Shown: one piece after another, positions 6,919 through 15,044 of the stretch | How the letters are laid out: every line of letters starts with the position of its first letter | How positions within the stretch are numbered: position 1 is the stretch's first letter | DNA from: Baekduia soli | GTDB taxonomy: Bacteria; Actinomycetota; Thermoleophilia; Solirubrobacterales; Solirubrobacteraceae | NCBI RefSeq assembly: GCF_007970665.1 | Contig: NZ_CP042430.1 | Coordinates: 434,001-498,000, forward strand | Direction of reading: 5' to 3' | DNA length: 64,000 nucleotides | Notes under the pieces: generated by a model | Told to the model about the DNA's origin: nothing | Database searches by the model: none | What the model saw: only the letters and a program-made list of their open reading frames with translations | Position numbers and translations under genes: made by a program

Positions 6919-9194
6919 GACGCGCGCTCCGCCGGGGCCGCCCCGTAGGACGACCGGAACCGCCGCAGCCGCAGCGCGTTGGCGACCACGGAGAGGCTCG
7001 ACAGGCCCATCGCGGCCCCGGCGATGAGCGGGTTGAGCAGCCCGGCGGCGGCGAGCGGGATCGCGGCGATGTTGTAGCCGAACGCCCAGGTCAGGTTCTG
7101 CTGGATCGTGCGCAGCGTCGCGCGCGACAGGCGGATCGCGTCGCCCGCCGCGCGCAGGTCGCCGGAGACCAGCGTCAGGTCGCTGGCCTCGATCGCCACG
7201 TCGGTGCCGGTCCCGATCGACAGGCCGAGGTCGGCCTGGGCGAGCGCGGGAGCGTCGTTGACGCCGTCGCCGACCATCGCGACGACGCGGCCCTCGTCCT
7301 GCAGGCGGCGGATGACCGCGGCCTTGTCGGCGGGCAGCACCTCGGCGATGACCTCGTCGATGCCGACCTCGGCCGCCACCGCGCGGGCGGTCGCCGCGTT
7401 GTCGCCGGTCAGCAGCACCGGGCGCAGGCCGAGCCCGCGCAGCCGGGCGACGGCCTCGGCCGAGCTGGGCTTGACGGTGTCGGCGACGACCAGCAGCGCG
7501 CGCACCGCACCGTCCCAGGCGGCCAGGACCGCGGTGCGGCCCTGCTGCTCGGCGGCGTGGCGCGCGGCGTCCAGCCCGGACGGGACCGGCAGGCTCCACT
7601 CGGCCACGAGCGACGGCCGGCCGACCTGCACGCCGTGGCCGTCGACGACGCCCTCGACGCCCAGGCCCTCGCGGTTGGCGAAGCCCTCGGCGGCGGGCAG
7701 CGGGCCCAGCTCGTCCCGGGCGGCTCGGGCGACGGCCTGCGCGATCGGGTGCTCGGAGGCGTCCTCCAGGGCACCGGCGATCCGCAGCGCGTCGGCCCGC
7801 GAGGTCCCGTCGGCGACGACCACGTCGACGAGGGACATGCGCCCGGTGGTGACCGTCCCGGTCTTGTCGAGCACGATCGTGTCGACCCGGCGCGTGGACT
7901 CGAGCACCTCGGGGCCCTTGATGAGCAGCCCCAGCTGGGCGCCCCGCCCCGTGCCGACCAGCAGCGCGGTCGGGGTCGCCAGCCCGAGCGCGCACGGGCA
8001 GGCGATGATCAGCACGGCCACGGCCGAGGTCAGCGCGAACTTCACGTCGGCGCCCGAGCCCAGCCAGAAGCCCAGCGTGGCGATGGCGATCCCGATGACG
8101 ACCGGGACGAACACGCCGGAGATCCGGTCGGCGAGGCGCTGGACGGCGGCGTTGCCGGTCTGGGCCTCGGTGACCAGGCGCGCGATCTGGGCCAGCGCCG
8201 TGTCGGCGCCGACCCTCGTCGCGCGGACGACCAGGCGGCCGCCGGCGTTGACCGAGGCGCCGGCGATCTCGTCGCCCGGGCCCTTCTCGACGGGCACGGA
8301 CTCGCCCGTCAGCAGCGACTGGTCGACGGCGCTGGCGCCCTCGACCACGACGCCGTCGGTGGCGACCTTCTCGCCGGGCCGTACGACGAACCGCTGCCCG
8401 ACCGCCAGCTCCTGCACGGGGATCCGCCGCTCGCCGCCGTCGGCGCCGAGCACCGAGACGTCCTTGGCGCCGAGCTGCAGCAGCGCCTTCAGGGCGGCAC
8501 CGGCGCGGCGCTTGGAGCGCGCCTCGAAGTAGCGGCCGGCCAGCAGGAAGGAGGTGACGACCGACGCGATCTCGAGGTAGAGCTCGTCGCCGCCCGACGC
8601 CGACAGGCTGAGGCGCATCTTCATGCCGGTCGTGCCGGCGTCGCCGAGGAACAGGGCGTACATCGACCACACGAAGGCCGTGAGCACGCCGAGGCTGACG
8701 AGCGTGTCCATCGTGGCCGCACCGTGGCGCAGGTTGACCCAGGCGGCGCGGTGGAACGGCCAGGCGCCCCAGACGACGACGGGCGTGGCGAGCTGGAGCG
8801 CCAGCCACTGCCAGTGGTCGAACTGCAGCGCGGAGATCATGGAGAGCACCAGCACGACGAGCGAGAGCGGGGCCGTGATGAGCAGCCGGCGACGCAGCGG
8901 CGCGGTCTCGTCGGCCTCGGCGCCGGCCTGCGCGGGCTCGTCGTCGCCGGCCGAGGGCAGCGCGGCGTCGTAGCCCGCGGCCCGGACGGCGGCGACGAGG
9001 TCCTCCGGCGCCACGGTCGCAGCGTCGAACGCGACCGCGGCCTTCTCCGTCGCGTAGTTGACGGTGGCCGTGACGCCCTCGAGGCCGTTGAGCCGGCGCT
9101 CGACGCGGTTCGCGCACGAGGCGCAGGTCATGCCGGTGATCGGCAGCTCGACGTGCTCGACGGCCGTCGCGGTCGTGGCGGGATCGGCGGCCAT
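6915..9194 (-). CDS. copA: Copper-translocating P1B-type ATPase
   Basis: A 759-residue heavy-metal P-type ATPase. One N-terminal HMA domain carries GMTCASC (~residues 20-26). Then come the transmembrane CPC motif (IIACPCALGLATP, ~395-408), the phosphorylation loop DKTGT (~442), the HP dipeptide (SEHPIAQAV) and the hinge GDGVNDAP (~643). CPC plus the conserved late-helix residues mark it as a Cu(I) exporter of the cytoplasmic membrane. It is the last gene of the copZ / exported protein / copA operon, starting 2 nt after the previous stop, and CsoR boxes lie ahead of the operon. The family function is copper efflux driven by ATP. Confidence 0.95.
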   Translation of the reverse strand: MAADPATTATAVEHVELPITGMTCASCANRVERRLNGLEGVTATVNYATEKAAVAFDAATVAPEDLVAAVRAAGYDAALPSAGDDEPAQAGAEADETAPLRRRLLITAPLSLVVLVLSMISALQFDHWQWLALQLATPVVVWGAWPFHRAAWVNLRHGAATMDTLVSLGVLTAFVWSMYALFLGDAGTTGMKMRLSLSASGGDELYLEIASVVTSFLLAGRYFEARSKRRAGAALKALLQLGAKDVSVLGADGGERRIPVQELAVGQRFVVRPGEKVATDGVVVEGASAVDQSLLTGESVPVEKGPGDEIAGASVNAGGRLVVRATRVGADTALAQIARLVTEAQTGNAAVQRLADRISGVFVPVVIGIAIATLGFWLGSGADVKFALTSAVAVLIIACPCALGLATPTALLVGTGRGAQLGLLIKGPEVLESTRRVDTIVLDKTGTVTTGRMSLVDVVVADGTSRADALRIAGALEDASEHPIAQAVARAARDELGPLPAAEGFANREGLGVEGVVDGHGVQVGRPSLVAEWSLPVPSGLDAARHAAEQQGRTAVLAAWDGAVRALLVVADTVKPSSAEAVARLRGLGLRPVLLTGDNAATARAVAAEVGIDEVIAEVLPADKAAVIRRLQDEGRVVAMVGDGVNDAPALAQADLGLSIGTGTDVAIEASDLTLVSGDLRAAGDAIRLSRATLRTIQQNLTWAFGYNIAAIPLAAAGLLNPLIAGAAMGLSSLSVVANALRLRRFRSSYGAAPAERAS

Positions 9195-9196
9195 GG

Positions 9197-10048
9197 CTAG
9201 CGCACCACCTGGGTGAACGCGGCGGTGTGGACGACGCCGTCGTGCCGGAACTGCAGGAACAGGCGGTACCGGCCGGCCGACGGATACTCCGTCATGAACC
9301 GGATCGGCCCACCGGACCCCGGCGACTCCTGCGGATGGACGTGCAGGTAGGCCAGGTCGCCCTCACGCAGGGCGACGAGGTGGCCGTCGGCGCCCAGGTA
9401 GGGCTGCACGGCGACGGGCCGGCCGTCCTTGGAGACCGAGAAGCGCAGGTCGCCCTCGGCGCCGGCCCTCGGCGTGCCCTCCAGGGTGATGTCGTAGCCG
9501 TCGGCGGCGACGTGGGTGGCCGGGGCCGGCAGCGGGCGGGGCCGGAAGTCGCCGGGGACGAACACGTCGGTGGCCAGCGTGGTCTTCTCGCGCCCGTGGG
9601 CGGTGAAGTCGGCGTAGACGCGGTACACCCCGGCCTCCGCGAACCCCAGGGGGACCGACCACGAGCCGTCCGGGGTCTGGACGGGATGGAGGTGCTGGTA
9701 GCCGGTGAGGTCGCGGCGCACGGCGATCAGGTGCAGGCGCTTGGTGTGCTCGACGTCGAAGTCGCGCACGGTCGCCCCGTCGCGATCCACGATACGGAAC
9801 GTGAACGGCCGCGTCTCGCCTGGGCGCCGCGTGGCCGGGCCCTCCGTGACGAGGCGGAGCCCGTCGTCGGCGACGCCCAGGCCGCGCGGGGCCTCCGCGG
9901 CGCCGTGCCCGGCGGCCATCCCGGTCATCGCCGGCGGCTCGGTGGCGCGCCCGGGCTTGGTGCCGGCGACACTGCCGACGGCCATCGTCGCCCCGAACAC
10001 GAGGGCCAGGACGGCGGCGAAACCTGCGAGCCGCGCGGTGACGCTCAT
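9197..10048 (-). CDS. Exported His/Met-rich protein of the copper operon, duplicated His module
   Basis: A 283-residue protein with an N-terminal hydrophobic segment (residues ~7-28, AGFAAVLALVFGATMAVGS), so probably exported or anchored outside. A short MTGMAAGHG stretch follows. The mature part holds two related units: LHLIAVRRDLTGYQHLHP (~108-125) and GHLVALREGDLAYLHVHP (~224-241). Each is followed by a beta-rich GxYRV(Y/F) segment, which looks like an internal duplication of a His-rich metal-binding module. I do not recognise a named family. Position between copZ and copA, with a 4-bp ATGA overlap to copZ, argues for copper binding or delivery outside the membrane. This is inference from composition and context. 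Confidence 0.75.
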   Translation of the reverse strand: MSVTARLAGFAAVLALVFGATMAVGSVAGTKPGRATEPPAMTGMAAGHGAAEAPRGLGVADDGLRLVTEGPATRRPGETRPFTFRIVDRDGATVRDFDVEHTKRLHLIAVRRDLTGYQHLHPVQTPDGSWSVPLGFAEAGVYRVYADFTAHGREKTTLATDVFVPGDFRPRPLPAPATHVAADGYDITLEGTPRAGAEGDLRFSVSKDGRPVAVQPYLGADGHLVALREGDLAYLHVHPQESPGSGGPIRFMTEYPSAGRYRLFLQFRHDGVVHTAAFTQVVR

Positions 10049-10269
10049 CGAAGGACCTCGTAGCCGGCCGCAGCGACGGCCGCGGCGACGTCGGCGTCGC
10101 TGAAGCCCTCGCCCGTGACCCGCACCGAGCCGTCGGCGAGCTCGGCGTCGACGGCGTCGACCCCGTCGACGCGGGCCACCTCCTCGGTGACCGACAGGAC
10201 GCAGTGCTCGCACGTCATGCCCGCGACGCGGTACACGCGGGTGGAGGGGGCGGGGGAGGAGGGGGCCAT
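10045..10269 (-). CDS. copZ: Copper chaperone, heavy-metal-associated (HMA) domain
   Basis: A 74-residue HMA protein with the metal site GMTCEHC (Cys20 and Cys23), a beta-alpha-beta core (VLSVTEEVARVDGVDAVDAEL) and a C-terminal AAAVAAAGYEVL. It should carry Cu(I) in the cytoplasm and pass it to the CopA ATPase. The ATG at 10269 has a weak AAAGGA site. It is first in the copper operon, divergent from csoR, and its stop overlaps the start of the exported protein gene. Confidence 0.92.
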   Translation of the reverse strand: MAPSSPAPSTRVYRVAGMTCEHCVLSVTEEVARVDGVDAVDAELADGSVRVTGEGFSDADVAAAVAAAGYEVLR

Positions 10270-10289
10270 GATCGCGATCCTTTGCTCAG

Positions 10290-10306
10290 ATACCCTGGGG
10301 GAGTAT
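10290..10306 (-). promoter_or_regulatory. CsoR-type operator box 1 (copZ promoter)
   Basis: ATACTCCCCCAGGGTAT on the reverse strand, a pseudo-palindrome with the C/G-run layout of CsoR operators. It runs into a TATCTG -10-like hexamer of the copZ promoter and is a near copy of the box before csoR. Confidence 0.7.
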
Positions 10307-10360
10307 TTAGGAGCATACACCCACCCGGTGTCGGCGCAAGGGCCGGCACGCCCGGAAGCC

Positions 10361-10376
10361 TGTGATCCTGAGCACA
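10361..10376. promoter_or_regulatory. Possible CRP/FNR-family site
   Basis: TGTGATCCTGAGCACA matches the TGTGA-N6-TCACA layout at 9 of 10 half-site bases. It lies midway between copZ and csoR. One near-match may be chance. Confidence 0.3.
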
Positions 10377-10394
10377 GAGGGCGTCGGGCGACCC

Positions 10395-10412
10395 AGTACT
10401 CCCCCCAGGTAT
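10395..10412 (+). promoter_or_regulatory. CsoR-type operator box 2 (csoR promoter)
   Basis: AGTACTCCCCCCAGGTAT, nearly identical to the box before copZ and in the same orientation relative to its gene. It overlaps the TATCAT hexamer at 10410-10415, which lies 8 nt before the csoR ATG. Confidence 0.7.
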
Positions 10413-10423
10413 CATCCCCCTTC

Positions 10424-10714
10424 ATGCCCGACGCGCCCGACATCACCCGCGGCTATACCGCCTCCAAGGACGACCTCCAGAAGCGCCTGCGGCGCATCGA
10501 GGGCCAGGTCCGTGGGATCCAGGGCATGATCGAGGAGGACCGCTGGTGCCCGGACGTCCTCCAGCAGGTCGCCGCGGTCAAGGCCGCGCTGGACAAGGTC
10601 GCCCTCGGGCTGGCCGAGGGCCATGTCCAGCACTGCATGGCCTCCGGCACGCCCGAGCGCCGCGAGGAGATGACGCACGAGCTCATGCAGGCGCTCGGGC
10701 GCCTGGTGCGCTAG
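10424..10714 (+). CDS. csoR: Copper-sensing repressor, CsoR/DUF156 family
   Basis: A 96-residue all-helical repressor. The Cu(I) ligands are in canonical spacing: Cys42 (DRWCPDV), His67 and Cys71 (EGHVQHCM), with the RLRRIEGQVRGIQGM signature of helix 1. Copper binding should release it from DNA. It is divergent from copZ, and both genes carry the same operator-like box over the -10 region, implying autoregulation plus control of the efflux operon. No Shine-Dalgarno is visible; TATCAT 8 nt upstream suggests a leaderless message. Confidence 0.93.
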   Translation: MPDAPDITRGYTASKDDLQKRLRRIEGQVRGIQGMIEEDRWCPDVLQQVAAVKAALDKVALGLAEGHVQHCMASGTPERREEMTHELMQALGRLVR

Positions 10715-10797
10715 CCCGCGCGGCCGCGCGGCGGCCGCACCGGATAGCGTACGGCCGGTTGCGGGACCAGCCAGCAGTCGGAGACGGGAGTCGGCAC

Positions 10798-13700
10798 GTG
10801 CGGAGACTTGGGGTCGACGTCGGGGGGACGTTCACGGACCTGGTCCTGGTGGACGAGGAGGCCGGGCGGATCACCGTCGACAAGGTCGCCTCGACGCCCG
10901 ACGACCCGTCGAGGGCCGTCGTCGAGGGCGTGCGCCAGATCTGCGCGAAGGCCGGCGTGGCGCTGGCCGACGTCGACAGCTTCCTGCACGGCACGACGGT
11001 CGCGACGAACATCGTGCTCACCAACACCGGGGCCGAGGTGGGGATGATCACCACCGAGGGCTTCCGCGACATCCTCCACATCGCGCGCCACAAGCGCCCC
11101 TACAACTTCTCGCTGCAGCAGGAGCTGCCGTGGCAGTCGCGTCCGCTGGTCCGGCGCCGCCACCGCCTCACCGTGGCCGAGCGCATCACCGCCCCCGACG
11201 GCGAGGTCCTGACGCCCCTGGACGACGACGAGGTCCGCGCCCGGGTGCGCGAGCTGCGTGACGCCGGCGTCGACGCCATCGCCGTGTGCCTGCTGCACTC
11301 CTACCTCAACCCCGAGCACGAGCGGCGGATCAAGGACATCGTCCTGGAGGAGCATCCCGGCGCCTACCTGTCGGTCTCCCACGAGGTCCTGCCGCTGTAC
11401 CGCGAGTTCGAGCGCTTCTCGACCGTGTGCCTCAACGCCTACGTCGGTCCGAAGGTCGCGCGCTACGTCACCCGCTTCGACGACGCGCTGCGCGCGGAGG
11501 GCTACCGCCACGGCGTCCGCCTCATGCAGTCCTCCGGCGGGCTGACCACCGTCGAGAGCGCCGCCCAGCGCCCCGTGACCATGCTCATGTCCGGCGTGGT
11601 CGCCGGCCTGATGGGCGGGATCTGGGTCGGCCGGATGGCCGGCCACGAGAACGTCGTGACGCTGGACATCGGCGGCACCTCGGCCGACATCGGCGTGGCG
11701 GCCGGCGGCGCGGTGCGCATGCGCCACCTGCTGGACACGAAGGTCGGCGACTACCAGGCCATGGTGCCCATGGTCGACATCGACACGATCGGCGCGGGCG
11801 GCGGGTCCATCGCCTACGTCGACGACGGCGGGGTGTTCCGCGTCGGCCCGCAGTCGGCGGGCGCCGACCCCGGGCCGGCCTGCTACGGCCGCGGCGGCAG
11901 CCTGCCGACGACGACCGACGCCCAGCTGCTGCTCGGCCGGCTGCGGCCCGACCGCGGGCTGCTCGGCGGCGACATGCAGCTCGACGTCGAGCTGGCGCGC
12001 GCGGCGTTCGCCGAGCTGGCCGACAGCCTGGGCATGACCGTCGAGGAGGCGGCCCTCGGCGCGCTGCAGGTCCAGCGCTTCGGGATGACGCAGGCCATCG
12101 AGCTCAACTCGGTGCGCCGCGGCTACGACCCGCGCGACTTCGCCCTGGTCGCCGCCGGTGGAGCGGGCGCGCTGTTCGCCTGCGAGATCGCGCGCGAGCT
12201 CGACATCCCCACCGTGCTCGTGCCCCCGCACCCCGGCATCACGTCGGCGACCGGGCTGCTGACCACCGACCTGCAGCACGAGTTCGTCGCGACGGAGCGC
12301 CACACGCTGGCCACCGTCGACCTCGAGCGCCTCGCGCGGCGCTTCGCCGAGGTCGAGGCCCAGGCCGTCGAGCAGCTCGGCGACGACGGCGTGCCCGAGG
12401 AGCGCCGGCTCATCCGCCGCCTGGCGGAGTGCCGATACGCCGGCCAGGGCTACGAGGTGCGCTGCGAGGCGCCGGCGGGCTCCATCGACGCGGCCTGGGT
12501 GCAGGAGCTCGAGGAGCGCTTCCACGCCGCGCACGAGACCGAGTACGGCCACCGCTTCGACGGCCCGATCGAGCTCATCAACATCCGCGCGCTCGGCATC
12601 GGCCGCATCGACGAGCTCGTCTGGCCCGACATCGAGGCCGGCGACGGCGACCCGTCGGCCGCCCGGACCCTGGAGCGCGAGGTCGTCTTCGACGTCGACG
12701 GCGTGCCGGCCCACCTGCCGACCCCGTTCTACGACCGCGCCGCGCTGCGCGCCGGCGACCGGCTGCAGGGCCCGGCGGTCGTGGAGCAGTACGACTCCAC
12801 GACGGTCGTCCCGCCCGGCTTCGACGCCGAGATCGACCGCCACGGCACCATCGTGATCACGGTTCCCGCCCTGGAGCGGGCGGCGGCCGCCGAGCCCTCC
12901 ACCGCGCTCTCGACGCCGATCCTCATGCGCGTGATCGGCGGCGCGCTGACCTCGATCGCCAAGGAGATGGCGGGCGTCCTGTTCCGCATGTCCTACTCCT
13001 CGATCATCCGCGAGTCCGAGGACCTCGGCGCGGGCCTGTTCGACCGCGAGGGCAACGTCCTGGCCGAGTCGGACTCCACGCCGATGTTCATGGGCGCGAT
13101 GCCGAAGATCGTCAAGAACGTCATCGCGCTGCTGGGCGACGACATCCACGAGGGCGACATCGTCGTCCACAACGACCCCTACGGCGGGGCGACGCACTCC
13201 CCCGACCTCGCGATCGTCGTGCCGATCTTCTCCGGCGGCGAGCTCGTCGGGTTCTCGGGCGCGTCGGCCCACCTGCTCGACATCGGCGGCGCCTATCCGG
13301 GCATCGCGATCGACCTCGTCGACCGCTGGTCGGAGGGCAGCGTCTTCCAGGCCGTCAAGCTGTCGGACCGCGGCGTGCGGCAGGAGGGCATGTGGCGCCA
13401 CCTGCTGGCCAACATGCGCACGCCGACGCAGAACCAGGGCGACCTGGAGGCGATGATCGCCGCGTGCGAGCTCGCGCGCACCCGCTTCGTGGATCTCGTC
13501 GGCCGCTACGGCGCGGACACCGTGCTCGACGCCGCGGCCGCATGGCTGCAGTACTCCGAGCGCATGCTGCGCCAGGAGATCGCCAAGCTGCCCGACGGCA
13601 CCTACGAGACCGGGACGGGCTGGCTGGACGACGACGGGCGCAACCGCGGCGTCAAGCTCCCCGTCAACATCAAGGTCATCGTCGCCGGCGACGAGATCAC

Positions 13701-14673
13701 CTTCGACCTCACGGGCTCCTCCGACGAGGTCATGACGGGCTTCAACTGCCCGTTCGAGGGCACGACGATCTCGGCGATGACGTTCATCGCGCGGATGGTG
13801 TTCCTCGACGAGGAGGCCCACCCCGTCTTCGTGCCCCAGAACGAGGGGATGCTGCGCCCCGTCGGCGTCATCGCGCCGGAGGGCTCGATCTTCAACCCCC
13901 GCTTCCCGCGCGCGTGCTTCGCGCGCTTCTGCCAGGTCCAGCGGGCGGTCGACCTCGCCCTGCGGGCGCTGGCCGACGTCGCGCCCGAGCGCGTGACGGC
14001 CGGCAACTCGGCGCACCTGCACTTCCTGTCCTACTCCGGCTTCCTGGAGGCCGAGCAGGAGTACTGGGTCTACCTCGAGGTCAACGAGGGGTCCTACGGC
14101 GGCCGCCATCACCGTGACGGCCTGGACTCGGTCGACTCGCTCATCGCCAACACGCGCAACAACCCGATCGAGGAGCTCGAGTGGCGCTTCCCGATGCGCA
14201 CGGAGCGCTACGAGCTGCGCGACGACCCGGCCGCCGCGGGCCGCTGGCGGGGCGGCATCGGCGTCGTGCGCGTCAACCGGTTCCTCGTCGACACCGTCGT
14301 CAGCTGCGAGGGCGAGCGCCAGGAGTCCGATCCGCCGTGGGGCATCTTCGGGGGCCACGAGGGCCACAACGCCTCCCTGGTGCGCAACGCCGGGCAGCCC
14401 GGCGAGGAGGCCTGGCCGGCCAAGATCACCGGCTACACGCTCAAGGCCGGTGACACGCTGGAGATCACCACGCCCAGCTCGGGCGGCTACGGGGACCCGC
14501 TGACGCGCGACCCCGCGCGGGTGCTGTCCGACGTGCTGGACGGCTTCACGACCCTCGAGCTGGCCGCGCGCGACTACGGCGTGGTCATCGACGCCGCGAC
14601 GATGACCGTCGACGACGACGCGACCGCGCGGCGGCGCGCGGCCGCCGCGCAGGACGCGACGGCCCGCGCCTGA
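10798..14673 (+). CDS. Fused hydantoinase/oxoprolinase HyuA-HyuB protein
   Basis: A 1291-residue protein joining two subunits usually encoded separately. Residues ~1-690 are HyuA-like: N-terminal RRLGVDVGGTFTDLVLVD, then LDIGGTSADIGV and the IGAGGGSIAYVDDGG stretch of the ASKHA-type ATPase. From ~700 on it is HyuB-like (ILMRVIGGALTSIAKEMAG, NDPYGGATHSPDLAIVVP, and C-terminal GGYGDPLTRDP). The length and order match eukaryotic 5-oxoprolinase. ATP-dependent opening of 5-oxoproline, N-methylhydantoin or related rings is the family reaction. GTG 10798 follows a GGGAG ribosome site. It stands alone, convergent with a small ABM-like gene. Confidence 0.88.
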   Translation: MRRLGVDVGGTFTDLVLVDEEAGRITVDKVASTPDDPSRAVVEGVRQICAKAGVALADVDSFLHGTTVATNIVLTNTGAEVGMITTEGFRDILHIARHKRPYNFSLQQELPWQSRPLVRRRHRLTVAERITAPDGEVLTPLDDDEVRARVRELRDAGVDAIAVCLLHSYLNPEHERRIKDIVLEEHPGAYLSVSHEVLPLYREFERFSTVCLNAYVGPKVARYVTRFDDALRAEGYRHGVRLMQSSGGLTTVESAAQRPVTMLMSGVVAGLMGGIWVGRMAGHENVVTLDIGGTSADIGVAAGGAVRMRHLLDTKVGDYQAMVPMVDIDTIGAGGGSIAYVDDGGVFRVGPQSAGADPGPACYGRGGSLPTTTDAQLLLGRLRPDRGLLGGDMQLDVELARAAFAELADSLGMTVEEAALGALQVQRFGMTQAIELNSVRRGYDPRDFALVAAGGAGALFACEIARELDIPTVLVPPHPGITSATGLLTTDLQHEFVATERHTLATVDLERLARRFAEVEAQAVEQLGDDGVPEERRLIRRLAECRYAGQGYEVRCEAPAGSIDAAWVQELEERFHAAHETEYGHRFDGPIELINIRALGIGRIDELVWPDIEAGDGDPSAARTLEREVVFDVDGVPAHLPTPFYDRAALRAGDRLQGPAVVEQYDSTTVVPPGFDAEIDRHGTIVITVPALERAAAAEPSTALSTPILMRVIGGALTSIAKEMAGVLFRMSYSSIIRESEDLGAGLFDREGNVLAESDSTPMFMGAMPKIVKNVIALLGDDIHEGDIVVHNDPYGGATHSPDLAIVVPIFSGGELVGFSGASAHLLDIGGAYPGIAIDLVDRWSEGSVFQAVKLSDRGVRQEGMWRHLLANMRTPTQNQGDLEAMIAACELARTRFVDLVGRYGADTVLDAAAAWLQYSERMLRQEIAKLPDGTYETGTGWLDDDGRNRGVKLPVNIKVIVAGDEITFDLTGSSDEVMTGFNCPFEGTTISAMTFIARMVFLDEEAHPVFVPQNEGMLRPVGVIAPEGSIFNPRFPRACFARFCQVQRAVDLALRALADVAPERVTAGNSAHLHFLSYSGFLEAEQEYWVYLEVNEGSYGGRHHRDGLDSVDSLIANTRNNPIEELEWRFPMRTERYELRDDPAAAGRWRGGIGVVRVNRFLVDTVVSCEGERQESDPPWGIFGGHEGHNASLVRNAGQPGEEAWPAKITGYTLKAGDTLEITTPSSGGYGDPLTRDPARVLSDVLDGFTTLELAARDYGVVIDAATMTVDDDATARRRAAAAQDATARA

Positions 14674-14678
14674 CGGCG

Positions 14679-14999
14679 CTATGCGTGCACGAGCTCCATC
14701 GCGTCGGACGTGGCGCGATGGACCAGGACCCTCCCGGTGGTGGTCGAGGTCCGGTCGATCTTCGCGTGGCCGAGCTGGTCGCGGATGAAGTCCGCGGCCA
14801 GGTCGTTGGACCGAAGGGACGCCTCGCGGTCGCTGAAGACCGTCGTCGTGAACAGGTGCCCCGAGCCGCAGTCGATCAGCTGGTAGGCGATGAAGCCGTC
14901 CATCTCCGAGAGCGGGCCGGCGAAGTGGCGGTCCGCGGCGCGCGCGACCTCCTCGACGTCCTCGGGCCGGCAGTGGTACTGGCGGATGGTGGTGAACAC
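14679..14999 (-). CDS. Small ABM-like (dimeric alpha/beta-barrel) protein
   Basis: A 106-residue protein starting MFTTIRQYHCRPEDVEEVARAAD, with a FAGPLSEMDGFIAYQLIDCGSGHLFTTTVFSD core. This resembles antibiotic-biosynthesis monooxygenase (ABM) fold proteins. Start and spacing are well supported: GTG 14999 lies 5 nt after AAGGAGGA, one of the best ribosome sites in the window. It follows an LLM oxidoreductase gene by 45 nt on the same strand and may be co-transcribed with it. No catalytic residue can be assigned. Confidence 0.75.
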   Translation of the reverse strand: MFTTIRQYHCRPEDVEEVARAADRHFAGPLSEMDGFIAYQLIDCGSGHLFTTTVFSDREASLRSNDLAADFIRDQLGHAKIDRTSTTTGRVLVHRATSDAMELVHA

Positions 15000-15044
15000 C
15001 GGGTCCTCCTTCGTACGTGGGACGGTGCTCCCGCCCGGCCGATG

